From Gemmatimonadota bacterium (GTDB lineage Bacteria > Gemmatimonadota > Gemmatimonadetes > Longimicrobiales > Gaopeijiaceae), in NCBI GenBank assembly GCA_007121455.1, contig SKKN01000010.1, positions 1 through 64,000 on the forward strand: a stretch of 64,000 bases of DNA, in the 5' to 3' direction. Shown piece after piece: positions 16,586 to 25,244 of this stretch; position 1 is the stretch's first letter; each line of letters begins with the position of its first letter. The notes below the pieces were generated by a model that saw nothing but the letters and a program-made list of their open reading frames with translations, searched no databases and was not told where the DNA came from. A program made the translations under genes and the position numbers.

Positions 16586-19140
16586 CCGGGCCGCGTCCGG
16601 CTTCGCAGGCGTGGCCTGTTCTGGACCTTCCACTCTCCGGGATTCACTGTGCCGGGTGCGTGGCTACGGTCGAAGGGGCGTTGGGCCGCGCTGAAGGGGT
16701 CGAGGAGGTCAGCGTCGATCTCACCTCCGCGAATGCGCGAGTTCGGTTCGACCCGAGTCGCGTCTCTGTCTCGGATCTCGTGGAAGCCGTGCGGGGAGCC
16801 GGGTACGACGTGGACCTCGAGGTTCTGGACGCGGAGGTTACGGGGATGCACTGCGCTTCCTGCGTCGCCTCGGTCGAGAGCGCGCTTCTCGGCGTGCCGG
16901 GGGTGGCCTCCGCGGACGTCAATCTTCCGGAAGAGAGCGTCCGGCTCCGTGCGGTGGGAGGGAGCTTTGACCGCAAGGACCTGATCGCTTCGTTGGAGCG
17001 GGCGGGCTACACGCTCCGCTTCCCCGAGCAAGCCGACGCCTCCGGCTCCACGGATGCGCGGGATCAGGCTCGCGACGAGGCCCGGGAGGCCGAGGCACGA
17101 GACCTCATGCGTCGCTTCTGGGTGGGCGTCGCCCTCACCGTGCCCGTCCTGCTCTTCGGTCACCACGAATGGGTGCCGGGCCTCCGAGCGATGGAGGTGG
17201 ACGCGCTCCGGTGGCTCTGGGGGCTGAGCGGGGTGCTCACGATCCCGATCATGACGTACGTGGGGCGCCGGTTCTTCGTCGGGGGCTGGGCCGCATTCCG
17301 CCGGCGGAATGCGAACATGGATACGCTCGTTGCCCTCGGGACCGGTTCGGCGTGGGCCTATTCCACGGTCGCCGTCCTCTTCCCCGCGCTTTTTCCCGAA
17401 GGAACGGCCCACCCGTTCTACGAGGCGACGGCCGTCATCATCACGCTCGTCGTCCTGGGCCAGGCGCTCGAGGCCCGCGCGAAGGGCCGGACCTCCAGAG
17501 CGCTCCGCGCCCTGCTCGATCTGAGCCCGCGGACGGCCCAGGTGATCCGGTCCGGTGAGGAGGTCGAGGTCCCGGTCTCCGAGGTCGAGAAGGGGGATGT
17601 CCTCGTGATCCGTCCCGGAGAGCGCATCCCCGTTGACGGGGAGGTGCTCGAGGGCCGAAGCGCCGTGGACGAGGCGCTGGTCACCGGAGAGAGCATCCCG
17701 GTCGAGAAAGGCCCCGGGGACGAGGCGATCGGGGGTACCTTGAACCGGTCCGGAAGCTTCAAGATGCGGGCGACCCGGGTCGGCAAGGAGACCGTGCTCG
17801 GGCAGATCGTCGAGCTGGTTCGAGAGGCGCAGGCTTCGAAGCCGCCGATCCAGCGGATGGTCGACACGGTCTCCAGCTACTTCGTCCCGGCGGTCATGAT
17901 CGTAGCAGTCGTGACGTTCGCGGCCTGGTACACCATCGGGCCCGCCCCGTCGCTGAACTACGCGGTGGTCACCGCCGTGGCCGTTCTGGTCATCGCCTGC
18001 CCCTGCGCATTGGGACTCGCGACCCCCATCTCCGTGATGATCGCCGTGGGAAAGGCCGCAGAGAACGGCATCCTCGTCCGGAATGGAGAGGCACTCCAGA
18101 AGACCCGAAGCGTGAATACGGTAGTTCTGGACAAGACCGGAACGATCACCCGCGGAGAGCCGATGGTGACGGATGTGGTCTGCGTCGGAACGCTCGGTGA
18201 GGACGACCTTCTCCTCCTCGCGGGCTCGGCGGAGTCGGGGTCCGAGCATCCGCTCGGCTCCGCGATCGTGGACGCGGCACGGCGACGTGGATTGGAGCTC
18301 GTCCCCGTCGAGGCATTCGAGGCACGGGCCGGGAAAGGAATCGCGGTTCGCGTGCAGGGCCGTGACGTTCGAATCGGGACTGCAGCGTTCCTGAAGGAGG
18401 AAGAGGTCGACCCGTCCGCCCTGCGCGATCCCGCAGACCGGCTCGCCGAAAGCGGGAAGACCCCGGTACACGTCGCCGTAGACGGGATCGCGGTTGGCCT
18501 GGTCGCCCTCCAGGACCAGGAGAAGGAGGGATCGCGAGCGGCGATCGCGCGGCTGAGGGAAGAGGGGCTTCGCGTGATCATGCTCACGGGGGACAACGAG
18601 AGGACGGCCCGGGCGATCGCGAGTCGCGTGGGCGTGGACGAAGTGCTCGCCGAGGTCCTTCCGGAGGCGAAAGCGGATTTGATCGCGAGCCTCCAGGGGG
18701 ATGGGGGCCGGGTCGCGATGGTGGGGGACGGGATCAACGATGCCCCGGCTCTGGCACGCGCCGATGTCGGCATCGCGATCGGGTCCGGAACCGACGTCGC
18801 GATGGAGACGGCGGACATCACCCTGATGGGAGAGTCGCTGATGGGCGTGGTGCACGCCGTGGAGCTGTCTCGCGCCGCGATCCGGAACATGCGGCAGAAC
18901 CTCTTCGGAGCCTTCGTCTACAACGTGCTCGCGATTCCGGTCGCGGCGGGCCTCCTCTATCCGGTCCTGGGGCTTCTCCTGAACCCGATGATCGCAGGTG
19001 CCGCCATGGCGTTCAGCTCCGTCACGGTGGTGACGAATGCGAACCGCCTCCGATACTTCCAGCCGTCGGCGTCCCCGCCCCCATCGATCTCGTCACCTGC
19101 ACCGGCCTCCCCTCCCGCGCCGGTTCGGGGGGCCGCGTGA
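16582..19140 (+). CDS. copA: Copper-exporting P1B-type ATPase
   Basis: An 852-residue P1B-1 ATPase that pumps Cu(I) out of the cytoplasm. There are two N-terminal heavy-metal-associated domains with GIHCAGC (Cys23/Cys26) and GMHCASC (Cys91/Cys94). The membrane CPC motif is in IACPCALGLATP, the phosphorylated Asp in VLDKTGTITRGEP, SEHPLGSA binds the nucleotide, and GDGINDAPAL is the hinge. The final membrane helices YNVLAIP and AMAFSSVTVVTNANRLR match copper-specific pumps. The C-terminal tail is Pro/Ser-rich. The start at 16582 overlaps the holA stop as ATGA. Confidence 0.95.
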   Translation: MTGPRPASQAWPVLDLPLSGIHCAGCVATVEGALGRAEGVEEVSVDLTSANARVRFDPSRVSVSDLVEAVRGAGYDVDLEVLDAEVTGMHCASCVASVESALLGVPGVASADVNLPEESVRLRAVGGSFDRKDLIASLERAGYTLRFPEQADASGSTDARDQARDEAREAEARDLMRRFWVGVALTVPVLLFGHHEWVPGLRAMEVDALRWLWGLSGVLTIPIMTYVGRRFFVGGWAAFRRRNANMDTLVALGTGSAWAYSTVAVLFPALFPEGTAHPFYEATAVIITLVVLGQALEARAKGRTSRALRALLDLSPRTAQVIRSGEEVEVPVSEVEKGDVLVIRPGERIPVDGEVLEGRSAVDEALVTGESIPVEKGPGDEAIGGTLNRSGSFKMRATRVGKETVLGQIVELVREAQASKPPIQRMVDTVSSYFVPAVMIVAVVTFAAWYTIGPAPSLNYAVVTAVAVLVIACPCALGLATPISVMIAVGKAAENGILVRNGEALQKTRSVNTVVLDKTGTITRGEPMVTDVVCVGTLGEDDLLLLAGSAESGSEHPLGSAIVDAARRRGLELVPVEAFEARAGKGIAVRVQGRDVRIGTAAFLKEEEVDPSALRDPADRLAESGKTPVHVAVDGIAVGLVALQDQEKEGSRAAIARLREEGLRVIMLTGDNERTARAIASRVGVDEVLAEVLPEAKADLIASLQGDGGRVAMVGDGINDAPALARADVGIAIGSGTDVAMETADITLMGESLMGVVHAVELSRAAIRNMRQNLFGAFVYNVLAIPVAAGLLYPVLGLLLNPMIAGAAMAFSSVTVVTNANRLRYFQPSASPPPSISSPAPASPPAPVRGAA

Positions 19141-19223
19141 CGCTCGACGTCCTCCTCGTGAACGGTGGAGCCCTCCTGCTCATCGCCTGGATCATCTGGT
19201 ACTTCAAGATGGGACGGAGGTGA
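19137..19223 (+). CDS. 28-residue membrane peptide coupled to copA
   Basis: A very short open frame, GTG start overlapping the copA stop as GTGA and preceded by a GGGGGG stretch. It encodes a few N-terminal residues, one hydrophobic helix (GGALLLIAWIIWYF) and a basic end (KMGRR). In pattern it resembles the membrane anchor found at the N-terminus of small cupredoxin proteins encoded next to copA in other bacteria, but it stops where that copper domain would begin. It may be a small regulatory subunit of CopA or a truncated remnant. Coupling and the intact helix favour a real product. Confidence 0.55.
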   Translation: MTLDVLLVNGGALLLIAWIIWYFKMGRR

Positions 19224-19247
19224 GAGGACCTCGCGGTCACCTGTCCA

Positions 19248-20153
19248 TCACGGGCTCAGCCCCGGCTGGTAGTTGCCTACGAACTGGAAAAAACGTGCGA
19301 TCTCTTCCATGTTTCGAGCCCGGTAGCGGATCGTTCGCGCATCCGGCCGCTCCACGATCGGCAGGTAGCTCAGTACCTCGGCGGGGCGGTAGTTCTTGAA
19401 GGTGAGGTCGAGGACGGGCTCGTCCAGGCGGTACGGCTCGAAATCGTCGAGGCGTTCGATCGCCCGTCGCGCATGGTCCCGGATCCGAGCCTGGGCTGCT
19501 TCCGGAGTCAGGGTGCGGGCGGAGTGGAAGCCGAGGGCCTCCTTCACCACTGCTCCTTCGACATCGCCCAGGAGCTCGACCATCTCCTGGACGGTGACGT
19601 CGTCGCCGGTCACGAGAGCCACCGGAACGCCGAAATGACCTGCGATCGCGGCATTCACCCCTCCTTCGGACATGGGAATCCCATTCAGGACCACGGCTGC
19701 GTAGTTCGCGCTCGAGAAGGTGTGGGCCCGGACTCCCTCCGGGTTCGTCGCCGCAGCGTGATAGCCGATGAAGAAGGCCGCGTCGAAGCCCCCCTCCACT
19801 CCCTGCATCATGTGGAGCGGCCTCGGCCACGAACGGATGATCTCCACATCGGGAGGAAACCGCTCGATGAGAAGGTTCTGGCCGTTGCCGTGAGCGTCGG
19901 CGACCACGAAATGGGTGGCGCCGGCTTCGCGGGCCCCCTCCATCGCGGCGAGAACCTCGTCCGTCATGAACTCCCGGAAGCGGTTGTATTCGAAGCCTCC
20001 GGGCCCGAGCTGCTCGGGCGTGACCGCGCCGGCGACTCCCTCGAGGTCGACCGAGATGAAGACGCGAAGCTCCTCCCGGTTGGGGTCCGGGTCGTTGGGC
20101 TGCAACTGGGGGACGGGTGTGACGGAGGCCGCGAGGACGAGTGCGAGGAGCAT
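19248..20153 (-). CDS. dppA: Exported M55-family D-aminopeptidase
   Basis: A 301-residue DppA-type zinc peptidase, which removes N-terminal D-amino acids such as D-Ala from short peptides. The zinc ligands are conserved in SVDLEG (Asp, Glu), ADAHGNG (His), GYHAA (His) and PMSEGG (Glu). The first 19 or so residues form a short signal peptide (LLALVLAASVTP), so unlike the Bacillus cytoplasmic enzyme this one appears to be periplasmic or lipid-free secreted. It is alone on the minus strand, converging with the copA peptide and diverging from a membrane protein gene. A role in cell-wall peptide scavenging fits. Confidence 0.88.
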   Translation of the reverse strand: MLLALVLAASVTPVPQLQPNDPDPNREELRVFISVDLEGVAGAVTPEQLGPGGFEYNRFREFMTDEVLAAMEGAREAGATHFVVADAHGNGQNLLIERFPPDVEIIRSWPRPLHMMQGVEGGFDAAFFIGYHAAATNPEGVRAHTFSSANYAAVVLNGIPMSEGGVNAAIAGHFGVPVALVTGDDVTVQEMVELLGDVEGAVVKEALGFHSARTLTPEAAQARIRDHARRAIERLDDFEPYRLDEPVLDLTFKNYRPAEVLSYLPIVERPDARTIRYRARNMEEIARFFQFVGNYQPGLSP

Positions 20154-20254
20154 GAGGTCTCCCGGGTGCGGGTTCGAGGATGTGGAAGTGTCGAACGTGA
20201 AGCGATTGTGGCCCGTGGGAGTGGAAGTGGCAACAGCGTCGCGGCTGTGGGGGG

Positions 20255-20668
20255 ATGAAGCCGGTGGATCCGGAACCCGAGGAAAGCGTTCGCGTTCGCA
20301 CTCCCTATCCGCCGCTCCTGCTCTGGATCCAGGGGGGAGTGGGCGCAGTGGCCGGAGCGCTCTGGGGCCTGGTTCGCGGGGTGGCTCCCGAGTTCGTTCC
20401 CCTCACGGCGCTTGTCGGGGCTGTCGCACTTCCCGTAGCGCTCTTGATGACACCGGTGCATGGATCCCGCGGGGTCCGGGCCTTCCGGTTCGGCCTGTCC
20501 CTGGCGGTCCTCCTCACGCTCACCAGCTCCTTCGTCACCCCGGAGGAGCTCCGCACCCTGGAAGGGTTCGTGTTCGACTTCTTCCAGTTCCTCATCGGGG
20601 GCGCGCTCTTCTTCTTCATCGTCGAGCCGCGAGGGCGGGACCCGGAGGCGGAGGACGCCGGTGCGTAG
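20255..20668 (+). CDS. Small integral membrane protein of unknown function
   Basis: A 137-residue protein that I do not recognise, with about four hydrophobic helices (near residues 20-40, 48-66, 76-95 and 108-124). The ends are charged and cytoplasmic in style (PEPEESVRVR at the start, RGRDPEAED at the end). There are no conserved motifs or Cys residues. It lies between the divergent dppA gene and mutS, with 147 bases before the mutS start, so a separate transcript is possible. Confidence 0.65.
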   Translation: MKPVDPEPEESVRVRTPYPPLLLWIQGGVGAVAGALWGLVRGVAPEFVPLTALVGAVALPVALLMTPVHGSRGVRAFRFGLSLAVLLTLTSSFVTPEELRTLEGFVFDFFQFLIGGALFFFIVEPRGRDPEAEDAGA

Positions 20669-20815
20669 CGGAGCCGTCCCTCCCGGATATCCGCCCCTCG
20701 TTCGGCAACGCCCCCCGACCTTGGTTGATCGCCGCCCCCGCCCTTTCTATCCTTCACGCGGCCGCTCGCCGTGGCGGTGCCCAGCCGGCCCCAACCTCCC
20801 AACGCCTCGGACCCG

Positions 20816-23440
20816 ATGACGAGCGCTGAAGAAACGCCCCTCATGCAACAGTGGCGCGAGGTGAAATCCCGAAATCGGGACGCCCTCGTCTTCTTCCGCG
20901 TCGGGGACTTCTTCGAGCTCTTCAATGAAGATGCGCAGGAGGGGGCGCGCCTCCTCGGACTCACGCTGACCTCCCGGAACAACGGGGCGGCGGCAAAGGT
21001 CCCGATGGCCGGGGTGCCGGCGAAGGCCCTGGACGAGTACCTCGCGCGCCTCGTGGGGCTGGGGCGCCGGGCGGCAATCTGTGACCAGGTCGAAGACGCC
21101 GCCGAGGCGAAGGGCATCGTCCGGAGGGCGGTGGTGGAGACCGGCACGCCGGGCACCGTTCTGCAGGACAGTCTCCTGCAAGCCGAGCGAAACAACTTCC
21201 TGGTCGCGCTCTCCCCCCCGGAAGGAGGGCGGCTCGGTGTCGCGGCGCTCGACCTCTCCACGGGTGAAGTGATCCTTCAGGAGCTCCCCCTGGAGGAGGT
21301 CGTACCCGAGCTCGGCCGGCTCGAGGCCTCCGAGCTTCTCCTGCCCCGCTCCTCGGAGGAGGAGGGCCTCCTCCTCGACGGCGTGCCGTCCGGGGCCGCG
21401 CGGACGTACCGTGACGACTGGATCTTCGACCGGGAGGCCGGGCGCGAGGAGCTGCTCCGGCGGTACGGCGTCCAGAACCTCGACGGACTCGGTTTCCAGG
21501 CAGAGGACGGCCTCCTCATCGCCGCGGGAGGGGCGCTTGCGTCCTATGTGCGCGAGATCCAACCGGAGGGCGTAAAACATCTCCAGCCGCCGCGGATCCT
21601 CCGCCCCGGCACGGAGATGGTGCTCGACGAGATGACCCGGAGGAACCTGGAGCTCGTGGAGCCCCTTCGCGCAGGCGAGGATGCCGGTACGCTCGTCGCG
21701 GTCCTCGATGAAACCGTCACCTCGATGGGAGCGCGCCTGCTCCGGCGCTGGATTCTCCGACCCCTCGTCTCCGCGGAACCGATCTGGCGCCGGCAGGAGG
21801 CGGTGGAGGAGCTCTTCGAGGACGAGCGCCTCAGGAGAGGCCTCCGGGAGCTCCTGAAGGAGGTGGGCGACCTGGAGCGCCTCGCGGGGAAGGTCGGCGC
21901 AGCAAGGGCACAGCCGCGAGACCTCCTCGGTGTGGCTCGTTCCCTGGCGCTCCTCCCCCGGATCGGAGAAGCCCTCGAGGGAGCCCGCTCCGCGCTGCTC
22001 GTCGACCTCACGGGTGCCGACGATCTCCTCGGGGACGTGCGCGAGCTTCTCGAGGCAGCGATCGCTCCGGAGACGCCCGCGAACCTGAGCGAGGGGGGCG
22101 TGATTCGGGCGGGGTATTCCGAGGAACTCGACGAGCTCCGTTCCGTGCGCGATGGAGCGAGGGATTTCATCGCGGCTCTGCAGGTCCGGGAGAGGGAACG
22201 GACCGGGATCCATTCCCTGAAGGTCGGCTTCAACAAGGTCTTCGGGTACTACCTGGAGGTCACGAGGGCGAATCTGGACCGCGTGCCGGACGACTACGTC
22301 CGAAAGCAGACGCTCGCGAACGCGGAGCGGTATTTCACCCCCGAGCTCAAGGAGTGGGAAGAAAAGGTCACGGGGGCCGAGGAGCGGATCCTCGCTCTGG
22401 AGACGCGACTGTTCCAGGAGATCCGGAAGGAGCTGACGCAGGAGGTGCAGCGGCTCCAGGGTGCGGGTGCCCGGATCGCGCGCCTCGACGTGCTGGCCAA
22501 CCTCGCGGCGGTGGCGGCCCGTCGCGGGTACGTGCGCCCGGAGCTCCACACCGGCTTTGAGCTCGAGGTCCGTGTCGGTCGCCATCCCGTCGTGGAAACG
22601 ATGATGCCCCGGGAAGAGTTCATTCCCAACGACCTCGTCCTGGACGAGAGCAACCGAATCGTCATCCTCACGGGACCGAACATGGCGGGGAAGAGCACGG
22701 TGCTCCGTCAGATCGGGTTGATCCAGCTCCTGGCGCAGGTCGGCTCGTTCGTGCCGGCCGATCGGGCGCGCCTTCCTCTCAGTGACCGAATCTTCACCCG
22801 AGTGGGGGCCTCGGACAATCTGGCGCGGGGTCAATCCACCTTCATGGTGGAAATGAACGAGACCGCGGCCATCCTGAATTCAGCCACCCGGCGAAGCCTC
22901 GTCCTCCTCGACGAGATCGGCCGGGGGACATCGACTTACGACGGGGTATCCATCGCGTGGGCGGTGACGGAGCGGCTTCACGACGCCATCGGCGCGAAGA
23001 CGATCTTCGCCACCCACTACCACGAGCTCACCCAGCTCGGGGACCTTCTCGCGGCGGTAAAGAATATGAACGTGGTAGCTCGGGAGGCGGGCGAGGAGAT
23101 CGTCTTCCTCCGGCGCCTGGAGGAAGGAGGGGCGGATCGGTCCTACGGTATCCAGGTGGGTCGCCTCGCAGGCCTCCCGCCGGAGGTGGTCGGGAGGGCG
23201 GACGAGATCCTCCGGGAGCTCGAGGGTACGCACACGCATGGAGGGGCGGGGCTCGGACACGGAGCGAGCTCCCCCGAGCGTGACGGATCCGCTCGAAGCC
23301 AGCTTTCCCTGTTTCATGAAGAACACCCCGTAGTGGTGCGTCTGCGCACCCTCGAGCTCGAACGGATGACACCGCTCGAGGCGCTCAACACCCTGGCTGA
23401 ACTTCGGAAGGTCGCCAAAGGAAGGAGGAACGAGCCGTGA
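20816..23440 (+). CDS. mutS: DNA mismatch repair protein MutS
   Basis: An 874-residue MutS, the mismatch sensor that acts with MutL. The mismatch-probing motif is GDFFELF near the N-terminus, keeping the key Phe and Glu of F-X-E (usually FYE). The ATPase domain is complete: GPNMAGKST (P-loop), STFMVEMNETA, LLDEIGRGTSTYDG (Walker B) and ATHYHEL. The dimer helix region follows, ending in PLEALNTLAELRKV. The ATG at 20816 is chosen over GTG 20771 because it sits close to the conserved QQWREVK helix. Its stop overlaps the next start as GTGA. Confidence 0.95.
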   Translation: MTSAEETPLMQQWREVKSRNRDALVFFRVGDFFELFNEDAQEGARLLGLTLTSRNNGAAAKVPMAGVPAKALDEYLARLVGLGRRAAICDQVEDAAEAKGIVRRAVVETGTPGTVLQDSLLQAERNNFLVALSPPEGGRLGVAALDLSTGEVILQELPLEEVVPELGRLEASELLLPRSSEEEGLLLDGVPSGAARTYRDDWIFDREAGREELLRRYGVQNLDGLGFQAEDGLLIAAGGALASYVREIQPEGVKHLQPPRILRPGTEMVLDEMTRRNLELVEPLRAGEDAGTLVAVLDETVTSMGARLLRRWILRPLVSAEPIWRRQEAVEELFEDERLRRGLRELLKEVGDLERLAGKVGAARAQPRDLLGVARSLALLPRIGEALEGARSALLVDLTGADDLLGDVRELLEAAIAPETPANLSEGGVIRAGYSEELDELRSVRDGARDFIAALQVRERERTGIHSLKVGFNKVFGYYLEVTRANLDRVPDDYVRKQTLANAERYFTPELKEWEEKVTGAEERILALETRLFQEIRKELTQEVQRLQGAGARIARLDVLANLAAVAARRGYVRPELHTGFELEVRVGRHPVVETMMPREEFIPNDLVLDESNRIVILTGPNMAGKSTVLRQIGLIQLLAQVGSFVPADRARLPLSDRIFTRVGASDNLARGQSTFMVEMNETAAILNSATRRSLVLLDEIGRGTSTYDGVSIAWAVTERLHDAIGAKTIFATHYHELTQLGDLLAAVKNMNVVAREAGEEIVFLRRLEEGGADRSYGIQVGRLAGLPPEVVGRADEILRELEGTHTHGGAGLGHGASSPERDGSARSQLSLFHEEHPVVVRLRTLELERMTPLEALNTLAELRKVAKGRRNEP

Positions 23441-23811
23441 TCTGGATGGGCGTAGCACGGGCTGGAGCCCTTTTTTTCCTGCTGACCGGTGTGCTTACCG
23501 CATGTTTCGGCGGGGACGTGGAGGTCGATCAGCCCGTCCCGATGTACGGGAACGTGCCCATCGACTACCCCCTGGAACTCTGGGATGAGGGGATCGAGGG
23601 GAAGACCGTCCTCCGGGTCCTGGTCACGGACGGAGGGGGAGTGGATTCCGTGGAGGTCTCGGAGACGAGCGGGCATCCCACTCTGGACTCCGCTGCGGTG
23701 GCGGGTGTCCGGGACCTCCGCTTCCAGCCGGGTCGCCGCGATGGGAAGCGGATCCAGGTCTGGGCCACCGTTCCAGTACATTTCTCACGCACGCCGGCAC
23801 CGATCAACTGA
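23437..23811 (+). CDS. Lipoprotein with TonB C-terminal domain
   Basis: A 124-residue protein. A lipobox LTAC places the acylated Cys at residue 23. Residues about 35-120 form a TonB C-terminal domain: the YPLELWDEGIEGKTVLRVLV pattern, GGGVDSVEVSETSGHPTLD, then AAVAGVRDLRFQPGRRDGK. TonB domains contact outer-membrane receptors. Here the domain lacks the usual membrane anchor and Pro-rich spacer of energy-transducing TonB, so it is probably a lipid-anchored adaptor and not the transducer itself. GTGA overlap with mutS; the cystathionine synthase gene follows. Confidence 0.8.
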   Translation: MIWMGVARAGALFFLLTGVLTACFGGDVEVDQPVPMYGNVPIDYPLELWDEGIEGKTVLRVLVTDGGGVDSVEVSETSGHPTLDSAAVAGVRDLRFQPGRRDGKRIQVWATVPVHFSRTPAPIN

Positions 23812-23852
23812 GGATTGGAGAATGAATCGATGAGGATGGGAGAGAGCCCCGA

Positions 23853-25244
23853 ATGAGCGATCGACATCGCCACCCCTACGAAAACGTGCTGGATCTGGTG
23901 GGCTGGACGCCTCTGGTACGTCTTCAACGCGTCACCGACGGGGTCCGCACGACCGTCCTCGGAAAGTGCGAGTTCATGAACCCGGGAGGATCGGTGAAGG
24001 ACCGGATCGGCCCGGCCATGATCGAGCAGGCCGAGCGCGAGGGCAGGCTGCGGCCCGGAGGCACGATCGTCGAGGCTACGAGCGGGAACACGGGACTCGC
24101 TCTGGCGATGGCCGCGGTGGCGAAAGGCTACCACTGCATCTTCACCATGCCGGACAAGATGAGTCAGGAGAAGGTGAAGCTGCTACGGGCGTTTGGGGCC
24201 GATGTGGTGACCACGCCCACGGCCGTCCCTCCCGAACACCCCGAACACTACCTTCAGAGAGCCCGCCAGATCGCGAAGGACACCCCGGGCGCGGTCCTTG
24301 CAGATCAGTTCTACAACCTCGCCAACCCCGAGGCCCACTACCGTACGACGGGCCCGGAAATCTGGGAGCAGACCGAGGGGTCCGTCACCCACTTCCTGGC
24401 AGGTGCGGGGACAGGTGGGACGATCACCGGAGTGGCCCGGTACCTGAAGGAACAGAACCCGGAAGTGCGCATCGTGGGCGTCGATCCCAGAGGGTCCGTC
24501 ATCGCCCCCTTCTTTCACACCGGGGAGATGACGGAAGGGGATCCGTACCAGGTGGAGGGATGTGGAAACGACAAGATTCCGGGGACCCTCGACCTCGAGC
24601 TCGTCGACGACTACGTCACCGTCTCCGACCGGGATGCGTTCGCGATGGCCCGTCGGCTGACCCGGGAGGAGGGGCTCTTCGTGGGAGGCTCCACGGGCCT
24701 GATCGTCCATGCGGCCCTCGACCTGGCCCGGGAGCTGGATGATCCGAACGCGTGTGTGGTCGCGGTCCTCTGCGACTGGGGGGAGCACTATCTGTCGAAG
24801 CTTTTCGATGACGAATGGATGCGCTCGAACGGGTTCCTTGCGGACGAGTGGCGGATGGTGCAGGACCTGTTGGGCCAGAAGGAACGGCCGGGCCCGGACC
24901 TCGTGTCCGTGGAGCCGCAGACGACCGTGCGGATGGCCCTCTCGGCGATCACCACCCACGATGTCTCGCAGCTTCCGGTCGTCCTCGATGGCGAATGCAT
25001 CGGGTCCCTTGCGGAGGGTGACCTCATGGGACGGGTGATCCAGGACCCGGAGTTGCTCGACACACCGGTGGAGGACGTCATGGATCCTCCATTCCCGGTC
25101 GTCGACGGCTACCTCTCGGCCGAGCACGCAACCCGGCTGCTCACCCGGAAGAACGCGGCCGTGCTCGTCCGGACGGACGGAGCAATCGAGGGGATCGTGA
25201 CGCGGTACGATGTCGTGCAGAGCCTCACGAAAGGAGGAACATGA
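23853..25244 (+). CDS. cbs: Cystathionine beta-synthase
   Basis: A 463-residue PLP enzyme with a C-terminal CBS pair. The catalytic part (about 1-330) has the Schiff-base lysine in NPGGSVKDRIG, the phosphate loop SGNTGLA and GAGTGGTITG, as in enzymes that join serine and homocysteine to cystathionine. The CBS domains (about 340-460) include TVRMALSAITTHDVSQLPVV and VEDVMDPPFPVV and probably bind S-adenosylmethionine or adenylates. The length and two-domain order match eukaryote-like Cbs rather than the cysteine synthase CysK. It is ATGA-coupled to ddl. Confidence 0.88.
   Translation: MSDRHRHPYENVLDLVGWTPLVRLQRVTDGVRTTVLGKCEFMNPGGSVKDRIGPAMIEQAEREGRLRPGGTIVEATSGNTGLALAMAAVAKGYHCIFTMPDKMSQEKVKLLRAFGADVVTTPTAVPPEHPEHYLQRARQIAKDTPGAVLADQFYNLANPEAHYRTTGPEIWEQTEGSVTHFLAGAGTGGTITGVARYLKEQNPEVRIVGVDPRGSVIAPFFHTGEMTEGDPYQVEGCGNDKIPGTLDLELVDDYVTVSDRDAFAMARRLTREEGLFVGGSTGLIVHAALDLARELDDPNACVVAVLCDWGEHYLSKLFDDEWMRSNGFLADEWRMVQDLLGQKERPGPDLVSVEPQTTVRMALSAITTHDVSQLPVVLDGECIGSLAEGDLMGRVIQDPELLDTPVEDVMDPPFPVVDGYLSAEHATRLLTRKNAAVLVRTDGAIEGIVTRYDVVQSLTKGGT

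Noticed and set aside
14963-16633. Long minus-strand frame across the anti-sigma and holA genes
   Set aside because: It is a shadow of two well-supported + strand genes and shows no recognisable motif.
20816-20950. GDFFELF in MutS as a damaged mismatch motif
   Set aside because: The key Phe and Glu of F-X-E are kept; Phe in the middle position is conservative.
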